This document shows positions 23,801-35,910 of a DNA stretch of 64,000 nucleotides, one piece after another (position 1 is the first letter of the stretch; each line of letters opens with the position of its first letter). The notes beneath the pieces are model-generated. The model was given only the letters and a program-made list of their open reading frames with translations. It made no database searches and was not told where the DNA came from. Both the position numbers and the translations under genes were made by a program. The DNA is from Rhynchonema sp. JSB1_4 (taxonomy: Eukaryota > Nematoda > Chromadorea > Monhysterida > Xyalidae), in assembly GCA_030248065.1 (NCBI GenBank), contig JASAMV010005140.1, positions 124,001-188,000 on the forward strand, read 5' to 3'.

Positions 23801-26664
23801 GGACGCTATTCAACGGTTTGTAAATTTATGGCTGGTGTGCGTGCAAAATCGGAATAGTTTCTCCAGAATAGATTGTTTTAAGGGCTAGTGTCCAAGTGGC
23901 TGAGACAAATTATGCCTCGAAATAAAGTTAGATCCCACGAAATTTGCAACGCTGTTCGGCTTGGTGCCCCCACCACGACATGTATGAAGTGGAAGTAATT
24001 TTTTACCGACTCGTCGTCTTTGACGGAAAGCCTTCGCTCTCAAAAAAATGTTACAAATGACTGAGGCTTACAAGTGTGCTGCCGAACAGAAAAGGATTTA
24101 TGAGAAAATCATAGCACTGCAGTGACTGAGCGCTGTAATTTATTACAAAAAATTGAGGCCTTAGAGTGCAGAACAATTTTACAAAGTAAGAAAAGATTAA
24201 TAATAACTAGAATTCACTCACAAACAGACAGTAGCAGCACATGAGGTCGTAACACCATTGGTACCAGGGCAACGGTCTGCGATTCTGTTGGTTGGGTCTG
24301 TAAATGACATACTGTAATGATGAATTTTTTTTGAAAATTCAGGGAGAAAACACATAATTATGCAGTTCTAACCGTCTCATCATGGGTGACGGCACGGCAT
24401 GATAACCCATCGCGGCCAGGTCTTGTTCGGTCATCTTTGGGCCTCCTGTGTCCTGGTATTCTCCCACCGCAGGCACCGGCTGGACGGCCTTGAAAAGCAA
24501 GAGGGGACGTTTGATCCTCTTCGTGGATAACAGGCTTAGGATCCACTAAACCTTGGAGGCTTCAGAAGAGGATAACCTTTTGCTGGCCGCATGTGCATTG
24601 AATCTCCTCCAGCAGGGTTGTTTGTTAATTTCTGTTGTTTATGACTTTTTTCACAAAGTCCACTCGATTTTCAAATTTCTCTTGGCTCACAGTTTCCTTG
24701 CGAAATACCAGTTCGGCAATCTATTTCGTGTAGTGTCTTGGGCCCAGAGTGCTCATCTCATGAGTACAACACTTGTTTTGATCGTATATACAGTACCTAC
24801 ATTGTACAATCACAAGGAAACTTGTCAAACTTTCCTCGTGAGCTTTGAAGTTCTTGCGGGAGACAATGGAAAAGTAATAAAATTATTGCTATGAACCACT
24901 CAGCGTTGCTGACTCGTTGGAAATCCTGAGATATGAATGACTAACATGCCATGCCACTAGACGCACTCACGCTTAGACTTTGGTCTTGGTATATGATAAT
25001 AATAGCCAGAGTGGCCAACCAGCGAGGATAACATCCACACACGTTATAATGTAGCTTACATGATTGCGTACTGGTCGAGGCACAGTTTGGTCAAGTGGAT
25101 TACTTTGAGCTGACTGGACCGTGAGCTACCTGTCACTCAAAGGAACCATGCCCTGTGGACACTTTGACCTTGAAGAAGCAAAATGACCCATGTTCTCGAG
25201 CACACCGCATGTGATTTACACATCACAGAGCCGGATACATGCACGGTTTATTCATTAAAAATTCAGTATTTTGTTTCGCGCCTTCGCTTTGGCCAAGAGA
25301 ATGCCAGGGTTTGGTGGAATGATGTGAGGCGCCTGGGATGCATTTGATCTTTGTACTGCAAGGGGATCGCATCGTTTGCAAGAAAGACAACCAAATAATA
25401 TTGTACAACTGAAACGCGAAGGGGGTGTTTTGATTAAAAACCAAAGCAAATTAGGTAGGCTGGCCTCACTCACAACTATACTCTCTGACCTCTCAAGCCA
25501 TAAAAGTGTTCTTTACGACTTGGTGTAATAGGCAGCCAACCTAAGTGGAAGTCGAAGTCATTATGCACCATCTCTGACGGGCCACTTAACCTACTTTTCA
25601 TGAACACAGAACCACGTCCCAAATATGGCTGTCATGTGTTATGAGTTGTGGTTAATGGTTTTTATGATTTGATTTGACAACCGCTAGCTAGCCACTATTG
25701 AAACCCGTTAGCGTAACAGGTGTCGACTTACATTAAACTGGTCAATTCATTAACCGTTAGCCCACTAGACCCTGACTCATTATTATTCCAGGCTTCGGGA
25801 TTTAGCAGTTGGTTATGATTTGTAGGATGTAGGGGACTTAAAAATTTGGTTGTCGTTCTGTTCCTCTTTTGTGTTGCTGTTGTTGTCACGCACAGTATAC
25901 GATCGTGACAGTTCCTGGCTGGACATGGCAAGCAACAAAACACGAAACCAAGTGCTTTCCCCCATCGTAACATCGTATGGCCTCCTTGCACCCTATACCC
26001 ATGCCATAAGGTGATGAAATGATATTTGTTGTCACCAAACTGTCGTTGGCCTTCTAAACACTAACGTACATCATCAGCGGAATCAGCTGACCAAAAACGA
26101 CGGGTCCCTCCCGATCATGTCAAGAGAATAAACTGTAACTCACAATCACATCACCGTCAGCTGCGCGTCGATAGAATGACAACGGTGGAGGGACGGTTGG
26201 ATGCATTGCTGGGGCGGGCTGGTGGGGCGGCACCGGGGGAGGAGCACCTGCAGAAGAAAAATAGGGTGCGTTATTTCTGAAATATTGCCGCAAAGTCCTC
26301 AATGGCTTCTTCTGTTTGTACCTGTCCCAATAGTGGGCAACGCAGCAAAGCTGGCAGGCGTGCCATAGCGATATAGTCCACGGTGTGGTTGCGCAGAACT
26401 GGGACGCCACGTGCCGAACACTGAAATCTTGGACAAAAATTGTTTCAGCCGGTTTTGTGGGCTTTCTCACTCTTGTCTTTCTAAAAACTAACGTCCAGCA
26501 CTAGTGTTGTTTGCGTTGAACAGAGTGTTGTTCACATAGTGTTGCTGTTGCTGTTGAGTGGTACTCCTGTTGTTGTGGCGTTGCTGCAGAATGTTGTGTA
26601 TGCTGCCGTAGCTGCGCGACTGCGCCAAATGTGTCACGCCCCCACGGGTGACCACCGTATCCAT
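5869..26664 (-). CDS. syd-1: SYD-1 synapse-defective protein: PDZ, C2 and RhoGAP-like domains
   Basis: Exons with matching phases, 5' to 3' on the minus strand: 24373-24488, 24222-24297, 20590-20695, 20249-20491, 20047-20164, 19855-19988, 19625-19779, 19074-19234, 18556-18951, 17864-18187, then about 17060-17256; and, across a 5.7-kb intron, 10762 to about 11384, 9534-9916, 9061-9270, 8896-8991, 8625-8761, 7973-8277, 7647-7776, 7391-7529, 7079-7294, 6811-6946, 5869-5993 with TGA at 5869. Probable 5' exons are 26493 to about 26664, 26144-26247 and 25732 to about 25850. The PDZ domain (19625-19988) has the ligand loop SLGLFL. Next comes a long Q-, S- and P-rich linker. The C2 domain (8100-8991) starts [16 protein letters not shown]. 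The RhoGAP fold (6811-8100) has GIYLLCGS and [12 protein letters not shown]-1 assembles presynaptic active zones. The arginine finger is Leu here, as reported for worm SYD-1. The start codon and the junction across the big intron are uncertain. Confidence 0.9.
7571..7645 (-). repeat. tRNA-like sequence (A and B boxes) in a syd-1 intron
   Basis: Reading the minus strand, an A-box-like TAGCTCAATCGG (7624-7635) is followed at normal spacing by a perfect B-box GGTTCGAATCC (7580-7590). A 5-bp T stem flanks the B-box. The bases where an acceptor stem should be do not pair, so this looks like a tRNA-derived SINE head or tRNA pseudogene rather than a working tRNA. It fills most of the 117-bp intron 7530-7646, in the RhoGAP part of syd-1. 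Confidence 0.55.
8351..8520. repeat. hairpin element with 42-bp inverted ends
   Basis: The arms 8351-8392 and 8479-8520 are reverse complements with about one mismatch. They begin TTTCGAAACGGTGTAAAG. The element lies in the syd-1 intron between 8278 and 8624. It resembles a MITE; its internal part is also partly self-complementary. No clear target duplication was found. Confidence 0.75.
11385..17051 (-). other. 5.7-kb syd-1 intron, no exon recognised
   Basis: No stretch here has both a splice-site pair and protein-like sequence in a compatible phase. It holds the GC-rich palindrome with a G-poor core at 15497-16101 and otherwise ordinary AT-rich sequence with short CA/TG-rich runs. The intron could contain a small missed exon or an internal promoter, since the exon beyond it opens with an in-frame ATG (11368). 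Confidence 0.5.
15497..16101. repeat. GC-rich inverted repeat around an almost G-free core
   Basis: The flanks are made of repeated GCCTGCAGGCTC-type palindromic units. A longer inverted match links about 15604-15642 (GCAGGCCCAGTGTATA and on) with about 16021-16060. Between the flanks, 15688-16001 is almost only C, T and A runs with just two G residues. The core is unlike any neighbouring sequence and may be a poorly resolved hairpin loop in the assembly or a true polypyrimidine/AC tract. Confidence 0.7.
17434..17552. repeat. A/C-only low-complexity tract
   Basis: About 119 bases of A runs broken by short C runs, with only two G and one T. Its composition matches the core of the 15.5-16.1 kb palindrome. 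It lies in the syd-1 intron between 17257 and 17863. Confidence 0.75.
20165..20248 (-). other. syd-1 intron carrying an A-box-like sequence at its donor
   Basis: The 84-bp intron begins GTGCGTGGCGCAGTGG on the minus strand. TGGCGCAGTGG matches the tRNA A-box consensus and starts within the donor region. No B-box follows at proper spacing. It may be a remnant of a tRNA-derived repeat or chance. Confidence 0.3.
20696..24221 (-). other. 3.5-kb syd-1 intron, no exon recognised
   Basis: AT-rich intron sequence between the exons at 20590-20695 and 24222-24297. A short CA dinucleotide run lies near 21945-21960. Open frames here are short and lack splice-site support. Confidence 0.5.
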
Positions 26665-29628
26665 CCCATTGCTGCCGTAGTACAATTACAGTAATCTCTC
26701 ATCACCCGCCCATCATCATATGATGTTTCACCGTCTCACGGGCGTTGATCTGCACTTTGACTGCAAATGAAAGCTTTTGTGGTTAAACTATGAGTTGAAA
26801 GAGCGAGCTTAAAAAACAACATTTCATGAACTATTGTGAAAACAACAAAAAGGTTTAAAAATTAAGGCTGGAATGAAAACGCCAATAAGTACGCGCAACC
26901 ATTCAGGCGGTTAATATCAATTTTCAGCTCATCCGCTTCATGTCGTAGTGCCAATGCAAGCCTAGTATCAGATACGAACTATAATGTATAATACCCATAT
27001 GTAAACAAGCAGCGCATACGTATATAAATCTTTGCTCTCATGGCATGGACTTGGACGTGTGCCTTGACGGCACATGCCAAGAGAAGCTTCTTCAGAAAAC
27101 CGTCAAACGGTTTAAGCGGCCAGGATGAAATATCGAGATTCCCATGAATAGGACAAAAAAACGGCAAAAAGAATTGCCAACATGTTCACTTGAAGCTACA
27201 GTATAGACACCGATGAGGTCTGGCACCACTTCCGTTTGTGAAAACAGCTTTGTTTCGAAATTGCTGTCTGAGATTTTTAGTTGGAAGTCTGACATTTCTA
27301 AAAGATAATCCTGTCAGAGGCACAAACCGTCGATTTGCGGTACTATCAGTATCACAGCATTATGTACCATGAAACCATTATCAGAATGTGCGCACACCAA
27401 TGAACTAGTGCGTAAGACGGGCTGAAATGTTAACGTCGGCTGGGGTTCCGGTCGAGCTGCCACCAGTTGGTTACGGTCCCGAAGATGATTTTTCAAGAAA
27501 ATTTCAATTCAGTTTTGGAGCTCTGTATTTCACGAGGAACCGTGGAACCTATTTAGGGTTCTCATTATACTAAAGGACGATATCAAAGCACTGGCAACAG
27601 CCTGTAAGACATAACATGCAGATGACGACGTACATATATAGTAACATGAGTAATGCTCTGAGAGTCAAAGCTCCCGCGAGCAGCTTTTGGAACCCAATGC
27701 GCATGAAAACCAACATTAGCTGCGTCCGTCCGCACCCATAGGTGTGCGTATACCATAGTGAGTGGCTGCTTATAAACTGACTGGAGGAACAAGCATGTCC
27801 AACCAAAGCTCTGCTCTCACCACCAAAGGCCTCCTTGTGTACACCTTACCTTTGTGCCCAGGGGTCTAAGGGAAAGACATGGAACAAATTCGGCTAACCA
27901 GTGTACCAGGTCTGGTTAGCACGCCATGATTGATAGCATGTTAAATACTTATCCATTGTATACACACCTTTGAGTGAATGCCTTTAAAATTCAGGCGACC
28001 AATTTGTGCCGTGCGTCAGCGTGAGCGCACAATAACCATATCGTATTATGTGCGTTACATACGTCAGTAGCACATTATTTGAAAGGAACAACAAGCTGTG
28101 CCTTGGTGTCTACCTTGGCGGCCGCATGTTTGCACTTGCGTGTCCAGTTCAGTGAGTACAAGACTTGAACTCGCTGTTAAAGACTGTCACTGTTAAAAAT
28201 GGGAATTGGAACCCGATAAGTTCTAGAGGCGATGCATGTACGGTACATCCATGTTCTTTGTACCAATGACACAGGAACCAACGTACAATGTAGTACTACA
28301 CTGCGTTGGACTGAAGCCCAAAAGAAAAAGTGGGTGGCGCTGACGGTGGCAGTGGAATCGATGGGTTTCCATAATAATATAGGTCGTTGTGAAAGACGGA
28401 GTGTTTTTCGGGCAACTGACAGGTCATTAAAGGTTCGTGCAGACTCCTGAATCGAAAAACGAACCCAAATGTCGACCAGAGTGCAGCGCAGCACGAGTAT
28501 GTTTGTGGGAGGCATATAATGGCATCCCGCAGGTTTTCTGACAACGCAAACAAGTACACACCATGTGCATGACCAGGGTGCACTTGACCAAATGCAGTTT
28601 GCGCGCATCTGGTTAAACGGTACTTATAAAAATAGAATTACCAAAGTCGCGGAACACGTATAGTTGGTGACAGAGCACGCCTTACCTCAAGTTTGAATAG
28701 ACAAACGAAATGGTATACGCATTTTGAACCATATCGCTGAACACTCTCTTCCAACACGCAAAGAAGATCCAAAGAATTTTCACAAACAAAATTCCAAATG
28801 TGTGTGGTCAGACATCCGGCGCCACCAAAATTCCAAGCATTGAGAATCTTTTTTATGAACTATGTAGGTAGCACGCTACAGAAATTTTTAATTGGTTGGA
28901 CCAGTCTGTGAAACATCAGTGGTTCACTTAGTGGATGTAAAACCAATGCTGCTGATTGAAAGATTTCGCCATCAAGACAGGAAAGACTCCTTTGACGACG
29001 ATCATGAAGACATGACATGAGATAGCGGCAGTTTTGTTCGTGTCAGTTTCTTTTGAGCGCACACCTGCTCTGACTACAAATTGCAGTGGTGCTCTTTCCA
29101 AATTCGACCGAACGTCATAACAAGAACATTTCTTGCCAAGAACTTCCGACGGATACGCACTTTCGCTCAAAGTATGCATTCCATCAGCAACAAACACCAA
29201 CTGTTATCTTTCTGGGTTTCAGGATGGGTCACGTCACGTGTACAGCAGTCGACCGAGACTTGTACACATGTACCGGTGTTGGTGGTCAGTCATTCTAATT
29301 TGTTTGGTTTCAAGCAGGCACCACGGTTGACTACCTACGACCAGCAATTAGCTTGCAAACGCGCACCAGAAATTTCATTTGCCTCCACCCTACACTTGTT
29401 TTGAAAAGTTTGAGTTCTCTGGCTGCCTTGCCTTGAAACTGACCCATCACTGCGCGAGTGTTTTGAACGTTTCGTTAACGTTTGGTCATATGGTTCTACA
29501 AGTGACCACTGGAAACTTCCACGCCATGGTGATATAATTCAATTTGCAAACATAATTACCAATTTATTTACATACATTCATTTAACAAGATGCCCAAAAT
29601 TGGAAAATTTTACAGGATTCTTATTCCG
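26665..29628. other. spacer upstream of syd-1
   Basis: This region separates the 5' end of syd-1 from the 3' end of the next minus-strand gene. I found no supported exon; an open frame at 29081-29404 has no family or splice support. It may hold 5' untranslated exons and the promoter of syd-1. TGAAACATCA motifs lie at 26721 and 28909. Confidence 0.45.
29563..29568 (-). promoter_or_regulatory. polyadenylation signal AATAAA
   Basis: Minus-strand AATAAA lies about 60 bases past the stop codon of the secreted cysteine-rich protein gene, a normal distance for a 3' end. Confidence 0.55.
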
Positions 29629-32600
29629 TCATAGCAGCGTAGTACCAGACCAACAAATCTGAGACAAAATAGTGACAAGAAAACAAGAGAGAAGAATCAT
29701 AACACAAGATTTCAATGTCGGTGGGTGGGCATTGTTCAGGTAGAATTCGGTGTATCGTGTTGGGTACATTTCCTGAACATTCCGTTCAATTGCATGCGAT
29801 GTCTGCACACTGTTGTCGTTGTATTGCGAGTCGCAAGTGGCTAGAAATGTGAAAGTTGTGGTTTCGTTCGACCCATAAGTCCAGCATCTGGCGACTTCAA
29901 AAGCTGGAGCATGCTGAGTCGGTGTATTTTTTTAGTACAATCTCGAACCTGTCTTATCCATGACCATGATCTGTGCCCCTCCGTTGTGTGACGCAGCAGT
30001 CCTGGTGTCCAATTGCACATTTCGTTCACATGATGGTCCGGTCCATTGCATGTGCAAACGACCGTTGATGAGCTCGCTGACCTGAGTAAGTGATCACAGA
30101 ATTGGTAACCGGTCTCGTAACATGAATACTGGTTCTCTGTTGAAAATCTTCAGCGCTGGTGCTGCTGCTGTTTGATACATTTTGTGCCACACACAACACA
30201 ACTAGGCATCATTAGGAGGTTGGCGCACTGGGTAGGTACCCCTTCTTCGTTTTGTGCTGCACACTTTGTTTACAGTTTGAACGGTTGTGTAAAAACTTGT
30301 GTACAAGTTGCGTAAAAACTGCAATCCTGTTGGCTGATGTTACGTCGCAGGTTCTTACTAATAGCTCAGTGTCGTGCCCATTGAAATGCACCGTCATGAA
30401 CAGAACTGCTGAACATTCGATCATCATGGAAGTGCATTTGAATGGTCTGAATTTTTATGAGAGGTCTACTGTAAATGGGGGCCTTTCAACCAGACTCCAG
30501 TATGTTTACGTTACAGACAAGGAGAATAGAATCTGTTGAAATAACAAATGTAAACCCACATAACAACCATGTGTACCATCGTTGACGCGTTTCACATATG
30601 AAAAGTATCGATTTCGCTCCATCCATGTGGCCAAACAATGGTAACTTCTCGCTGAAATATGCTCAATATTGAGCAATGAGTAAGGATGCGCAAGAGACTT
30701 TATTTTTCACAAACCACCACTTACAGTCGACGATGGCTCCAGTGTCACACTTGTAGACGACAATGCGCGTCAGGTACGAATGGAAACAATCGACGGTGAC
30801 ATTCGTGCAGTGACCATTCGATACGGATATGCTCGACTGAGAACTGGACCTGGTTGTGGTGCCGCTGAATGCACCCGGATGTGGACACGTGGCCATGTCC
30901 GCGATTGGGTCCGACACTAAATATGTTTTGTAGACAGTACAGTGATTTGTGCTATATTTTTAGTCACGAAAAGTATCCGTAGTATAATACCTTTGGCCAC
31001 AGTAATCACTTTCACGTCACTGCTGTAGACGGCCGAATCCGAACAGGTGTCTGTGCCAACTGCGTTGTACAATCGGTGACTCGCTGTGATCTCCATGACC
31101 TGCAGATAAGAATGAATCGATTATAAATTTTTGGATTACAAATAAGATCAGTGAAGCTGATCAGCTTCTGAGGCAATAAAAACCTTGAACCTTGAACCTT
31201 GAACCATCAGCATTACCCAGTGGCGGATCCAGTTTTTGGCCACTGGAGGTCAAATCCAAAAAGTCGTTTTTATCTAGTGCTTGTTCCATTTTTGAAGAGT
31301 CATTTTAAAACAGTGCTTGTCCAGAATTTCGCGCATTTTGCAACAAACACCATACAAAATGTTACAGCGCGCGCACGCGATTTTTGGCTTTTTGAGGTGT
31401 GTCAGAGTAAAAATCCAGCGATTTGGGGGCTCTTTTTCCTTCTTCCTTACGAAACAGTGGCCCCTCTTCAGGGGCCAAATGGACCAAAGGGGGGCCACGG
31501 CCCCTGTGGCCCCCCTGGATCCGCCCTTGGCATCACCTGCATTGATCGACGTCGCACCCGAAGACAGTGATAGCCAAACGGTTGACCATCGCTGAAAGTG
31601 AGCATTAATGTTATTTTTTTCCAGGCACTGTAATCCACAATGGAACATCATCCACACCATTCCATCCGAGAGAATACAGTGAAGTGTTGTTGTCCATCAA
31701 AATGTACGCAACGCGCCTGCAGCCAGCTCAGTGACTGGATATTGAATTCACGATGGAATCGCAGTTCGTGTTGATTCACCTGGCACGGTTTGTTTGCGTA
31801 ATTTACGCATTGGAACCACTTACACTTACCGTAAGCCACAAGCTTACAGTAACCCACTTGTATCTGTGCCCAATCGCCATGCATCCATTCAGGAAAGTCA
31901 CATCGATCAGGTAAATTCGGCCACGGTGGGTTACTTTGAGGGTAGATGGCGAACACTTCGTAGCCTTGAATATAGGGATTACGGTAGTTTGGGGCACTGT
32001 AACTACTCGAGAGTGATATATCGTACCATGTGTGCTGTTCAGCAGTAGATTGTGACAAGTTGAATCGTTGGACATTGCTACCGTCATGTACAGTCCGTGA
32101 TCGTGATAAATCTGCAGTTTTTGTGATTGGTTGCGGTTCAGAAAGTGCGATTAATATTTATTTATTTTGTGTTTTAGTGATTTTTTCTTCAAATCCCTGT
32201 GACAAAACGAGTTACAGTGCTCACCCCGCATCTGTATTCATCGACATCAATATTGTGCACGACAAAGTATCGCTCATCGGCACTCACGTCCGAAGGCCAC
32301 GACCCGAGGCATTGCAGGTGAAGTTCTGCGCAGAAATGTCACGGTTTGCACTATTTAGTTCCGGACTAGTAGGTCGAAGTTCTGTTCTGGTATCGCACAT
32401 CCAGATACCCGCGTGAATAACATCAACTGCAATACTATTATTATTTCGGCAAATGTAAATAATTTGCGTATAATACATAAGCGACCGTCCGACTAATCAA
32501 CACACATGAAGAAACGTGTATGCGTATTTGTTTGTTTATTTGTCGAGGTTTCGGTTTTGCGACATCACTTCGCAACTCAAGTGGACACTTTGGCACGCAA

Positions 32601-34467
32601 CCAGTTTTGAAAGTAACTCGTTTATAAAATGCGCTATGTGGAAGAATTTCATCCATCATGACCAAAGGCTATCCACCAACGGTTTGGGTTTCATAAACAG
32701 GACTACAATTATGTGAATAACGTAAAAACAACACCCAACCACAGATTTTATTTTGAATTCCTCCCAGTCTTTTACCTTGATCAGGAAAGGTGCATCCAGT
32801 GAACTTCAAATCTAGCTGATATCCATACGCACAGGTGGACAGAGTAGATGGCGTAGTCTGAGCCGGATACGGACAAAAAAGTCCCTCACCCCTCGAATAG
32901 AGCATCTGTGCAGAACCGGAGAACGGACACAGAGTGCGGATCTGGTTGTCGCTTTCTAAAAATTGGTTTTTTGATTAAAATGTCTAGAAAAACGATCAAA
33001 TAATGCAATGTGTAACTCACTCCACAGAATAATGCCACCACCGGCCGTTAGGCGATCGCCAGTGAGGCAGCTCCGCTTTGCTGCGTCCGCCGATGCGTGG
33101 CATACCTCCTCTGAAACATCACCGATCATAAATGTTTGTGCATTGGCACTGGTAATTTTCAGGGAATAAAAGTTTAAGAAACAACTACCAGATGCGACGT
33201 AGGCTTGCAGCACAATTGGCGATCTTTGCAGCAACGTCACACAACGATGACAAATGAACCCGCTGACTTGTCTGGAAAGGTGATAATTGAAGAATATCTG
33301 GAAAAAAGCAAAACCAACTATCCAAAAAACGCAAATAGAACCTGGTAGCGAAAATGTATGATTCGGCACTGCTGTAGTAGCAATCGCCCCAATGCGATAT
33401 GGACGTTGGTCCGATGAAATAGGGTTCGTAGCTGATTGGCTCACGCTGACCGGTCGGCAATGAACGGGGAGTGATTAGATCGTCTTGACGCCTATGAGAT
33501 TGAATTTGAGTTTGTGACATAATACTGTATTTCAAAACTAACTTATCAATCACTACTTTTACCTGTATTCACCCTGCATCGTCAAGGGAAGTCGACAGCC
33601 GCGGAACGAGCTCAAGTCAATTCCCTGTGTTTGATGAAATGTTGGCGACGGAAGCAGATCTGAAAATTGTAATGCTGTCACATTTTGCGTTATATACTGA
33701 ATGTTGATACCTAACTCTTCAGTATTTTCCGGTTGCAGTCACATGCAAAATTCGTTCCCCCTTGGACGAATCCCTTCAGTTTGTACTTGTATACATAGAG
33801 ACCAAACTGTGCATTCATTTATGCAAATACCAGCGTGCATTCCCATCCGACCGGTACAAATACCAATCCAAAGCTGTGAGCATGATCCTCTTTGTGAATG
33901 TGCTACAACCCTGAATGGAGATTGTATTCAATTATTGGTGAATTGGGATTTCAAAAAACATCTATGCCGTATGCAAATCACGCTGTGCAATAATATCTGA
34001 CATGACGTGTCGGCATAAGCAGTTCCGGTGCTTTCTGCTTTTCGAGGTGTTCCGGGTCCGTGCTCCATCAACACAGGGATGCATATATAGAACGGGAACA
34101 CACTGAAGCGCACCGTTGTGGTGACACGAAGTGACCTTCACGCCTCGTAGCCACGCGCAGTTAGTGTGCGCCCGCGTGCATGTGCAGTGCGTGGGATCAG
34201 CTTTTTATAGAACTATAATGCTGCGGCCAGGCCAGTGAAAACGGAAGTGTCTGCTGGTCTTTGTTTTCAGCAGTGACCAACCAGATAACAAAGCATAATA
34301 TTCGGTATTTTTTATCATGAAACGATCGTCTTACAAACTGTCACCTAACAAATTGCATGGGTTTTACCTGGTAATAATTGTTGCTGATGAGTTTGCGCAA
34401 TAACCAGAAACCAGCATTCAGTGAAAGCAACCATCAGACGCAACATGTCAACTTGAGACGCGGCCAT
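29629..34467 (-). CDS. secreted/anchored cysteine-rich protein, DUF7042-7045-like, 656 aa
   Basis: Sixteen exons join with consistent phases: 34368-34467, 33563-33659, 33342-33491, 33189-33271, 33021-33110, 32776-32955, 32225-32325, 32027-32111, 31858-31964, 31658-31779, 31537-31591, 30991-31099, 30725-30916, 30560-30651, 29949-30081, 29629-29903 (1971 nt). The N-terminus MAASQVDMLRLMVAFTECWF looks like a signal peptide. Repeated modules follow the pattern C-x-[FL]-P ... G-x-[WY], seen as CRLPLTMQGEY, CTFPDQ, CDFPEWMHGDW and CPHPGAFSG. Other motifs include CHRCVTLLQRSPIVLQ, CLGSWPSD, SRMECDGQPFGYHCLRV and YHCLATWME. The last 25 residues are hydrophobic (VMILLSCFLVTILSQ), fitting a GPI signal or a final membrane segment. 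The spacing recalls uncharacterised ecdysozoan proteins annotated with DUF7042-DUF7045; no function is known to me. The hAT-like element 31218-31529 sits in one intron. Confidence 0.85.
31183..31205. repeat. CCTTGAA tandem heptamer, possible retroelement tail
   Basis: Three copies of CCTTGAA in a row follow an AATAAA-like run, the arrangement seen at the 3' ends of some SINE and LINE elements. It lies in the intron 31100-31536, just before the hAT-like element. Confidence 0.5.
31218..31529. mobile_element. non-autonomous hAT-like element, copy 1
   Basis: The ends are CAGTGGCGGATCCAG and CTGGATCCGCCCTTG, inverted with two mismatches. They are flanked by the 8-bp near-duplications GCATTACC (31210-31217) and GCATCACC (31530-31537). 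An 8-bp duplication is the hAT hallmark. The 312-bp interior codes for nothing. The same ends occur on the element at 44915-45296. The right duplication overlaps the 5' splice site of the host intron. Confidence 0.8.
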
Positions 34468-35910
34468 TTTGAAAATAAAGATAGTCAAACTGAAGGCGTC
34501 CGTTTGTTGTATTATTGCCGTGCTTTGCTACTAGTCGGGATCTGAAACGTGAGTGCAGAAATTGGAGCATAAATTCATGAGAGGCATTGCATGCCTCACA
34601 GACGAAGAGGAAGCACGGTACAAAGCTTGAGTATAAATACTTGTATATCGTACCTAATGGCTATTATTCAGCTTCATTTCCTAGTTTATTTATTGCACGT
34701 TTTGACTCTCGAAACCGCTTCTAAAGAAGATAAAATACGGTATAGCAAAAAAAACTTCAAAAAGTTTTGAGGTTTGGAGCACAGTGCATGAAGCATTGAC
34801 ATGGAATTTGATCAGATGCTCTGTAGTCAATACAGACATTGTTATGGGGCTTATGCATATCAAATTCAGCTGTATGCATGACTTTAGAGGGCAGATTGGG
34901 AGAAATCTTCGAAAACTCGAATGCTTCAGCTGCAGGAACAGCTTACTGCGAGTCACTGTGCGCGTGAGTGTAAGGGAAGCGAAGTCTGACAAAGAAACAG
35001 TTGCAAGTTCAGGCAATGGGGCACTGGCGGTACTGCGTATTTCAGCCTGCACGCGTGACAGAGGGAAAAGAACGGAGCAACAAACAACAAAAAATATTCT
35101 AAAATATTCTCAATTTGCTTATTTCACGCACTGGAACAGATGGTCCGGGCAGATATCGGCCTGAGCTGAGCGCCAAGGCCACAAAACACAATAAATAAAT
35201 GGAAATTGAAAATAGGCGGGGTCTGCCTCTTCCAATGGGGGCTACTGATCCGGTTGACTGATTTGTTTGGTGCCATGTTGTCACAACGAACGGATATAGA
35301 ACCGGAATCAGTTTAAGTTCCCACGATGAGCCCAGAACCGGAACACAAACTGTATGAAGAATCCAGCTCCTGGTGGGGTGAATGAATCATTTGCGCCGGC
35401 ATTTCAGTTATTTTTATCCATAAACTAAAAAAGTATTGTTATTGATGAAACTATCATTACCAGAGGTGAAAGTTATATGTTTATTGTGCACGCATGCCTC
35501 ACTACTCAATTATTCCACTTCAATTTTTATTCGTGAACCTTTTCGTGTTTGTTTCGTAACTTAACCGGGTGAATGAATGTCCGTTTCATCAATAAGAGAG
35601 GTGATGGTGTGGTATACATACGAAATTCATTTTATTGAACCGGATAAATGGCAGCGGTATTCGTTTGGAACTGAACACAGTGTGATGGCTGTTGAAAAAA
35701 GTATTTATTTTATCACAGCAAAAATTGCAAGGCAACCAATACAAGTGAGCAAGTAAAGACGGAATGTACAATCAGATGAAAAACAAATAAGAGCGTAGTC
35801 ATCCGACGACATCAGAATTAAAAATGCTAAAACATAATAATCAAGGTCCACAGACATCATAGTATTTTGATCCACTCGTGAGTTTGTAGCGCCTTTTGAC
35901 GAGGCTGGAA
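34468..35910. other. intergenic spacer
   Basis: AT-rich sequence between two minus-strand genes. No exon is supported; a minus-strand AATAAA at 35704-35709 could serve the DUF1308 gene, about 200 bases past its stop. Confidence 0.45.

Noticed and set aside
29081..29404. Overlapping open frames of about 100 codons on both strands
   Set aside because: Neither resembles a known family nor has splice-site partners; likely chance.
32288..32426. Minus-strand segment reading GIWMCDTRTELRPTSPELNS with splice sites that fit in phase
   Set aside because: The other frame from 32325 (CLGSWPSDVSADERYFVVHN) matches the family pattern and also fits in phase, so this segment is intron.
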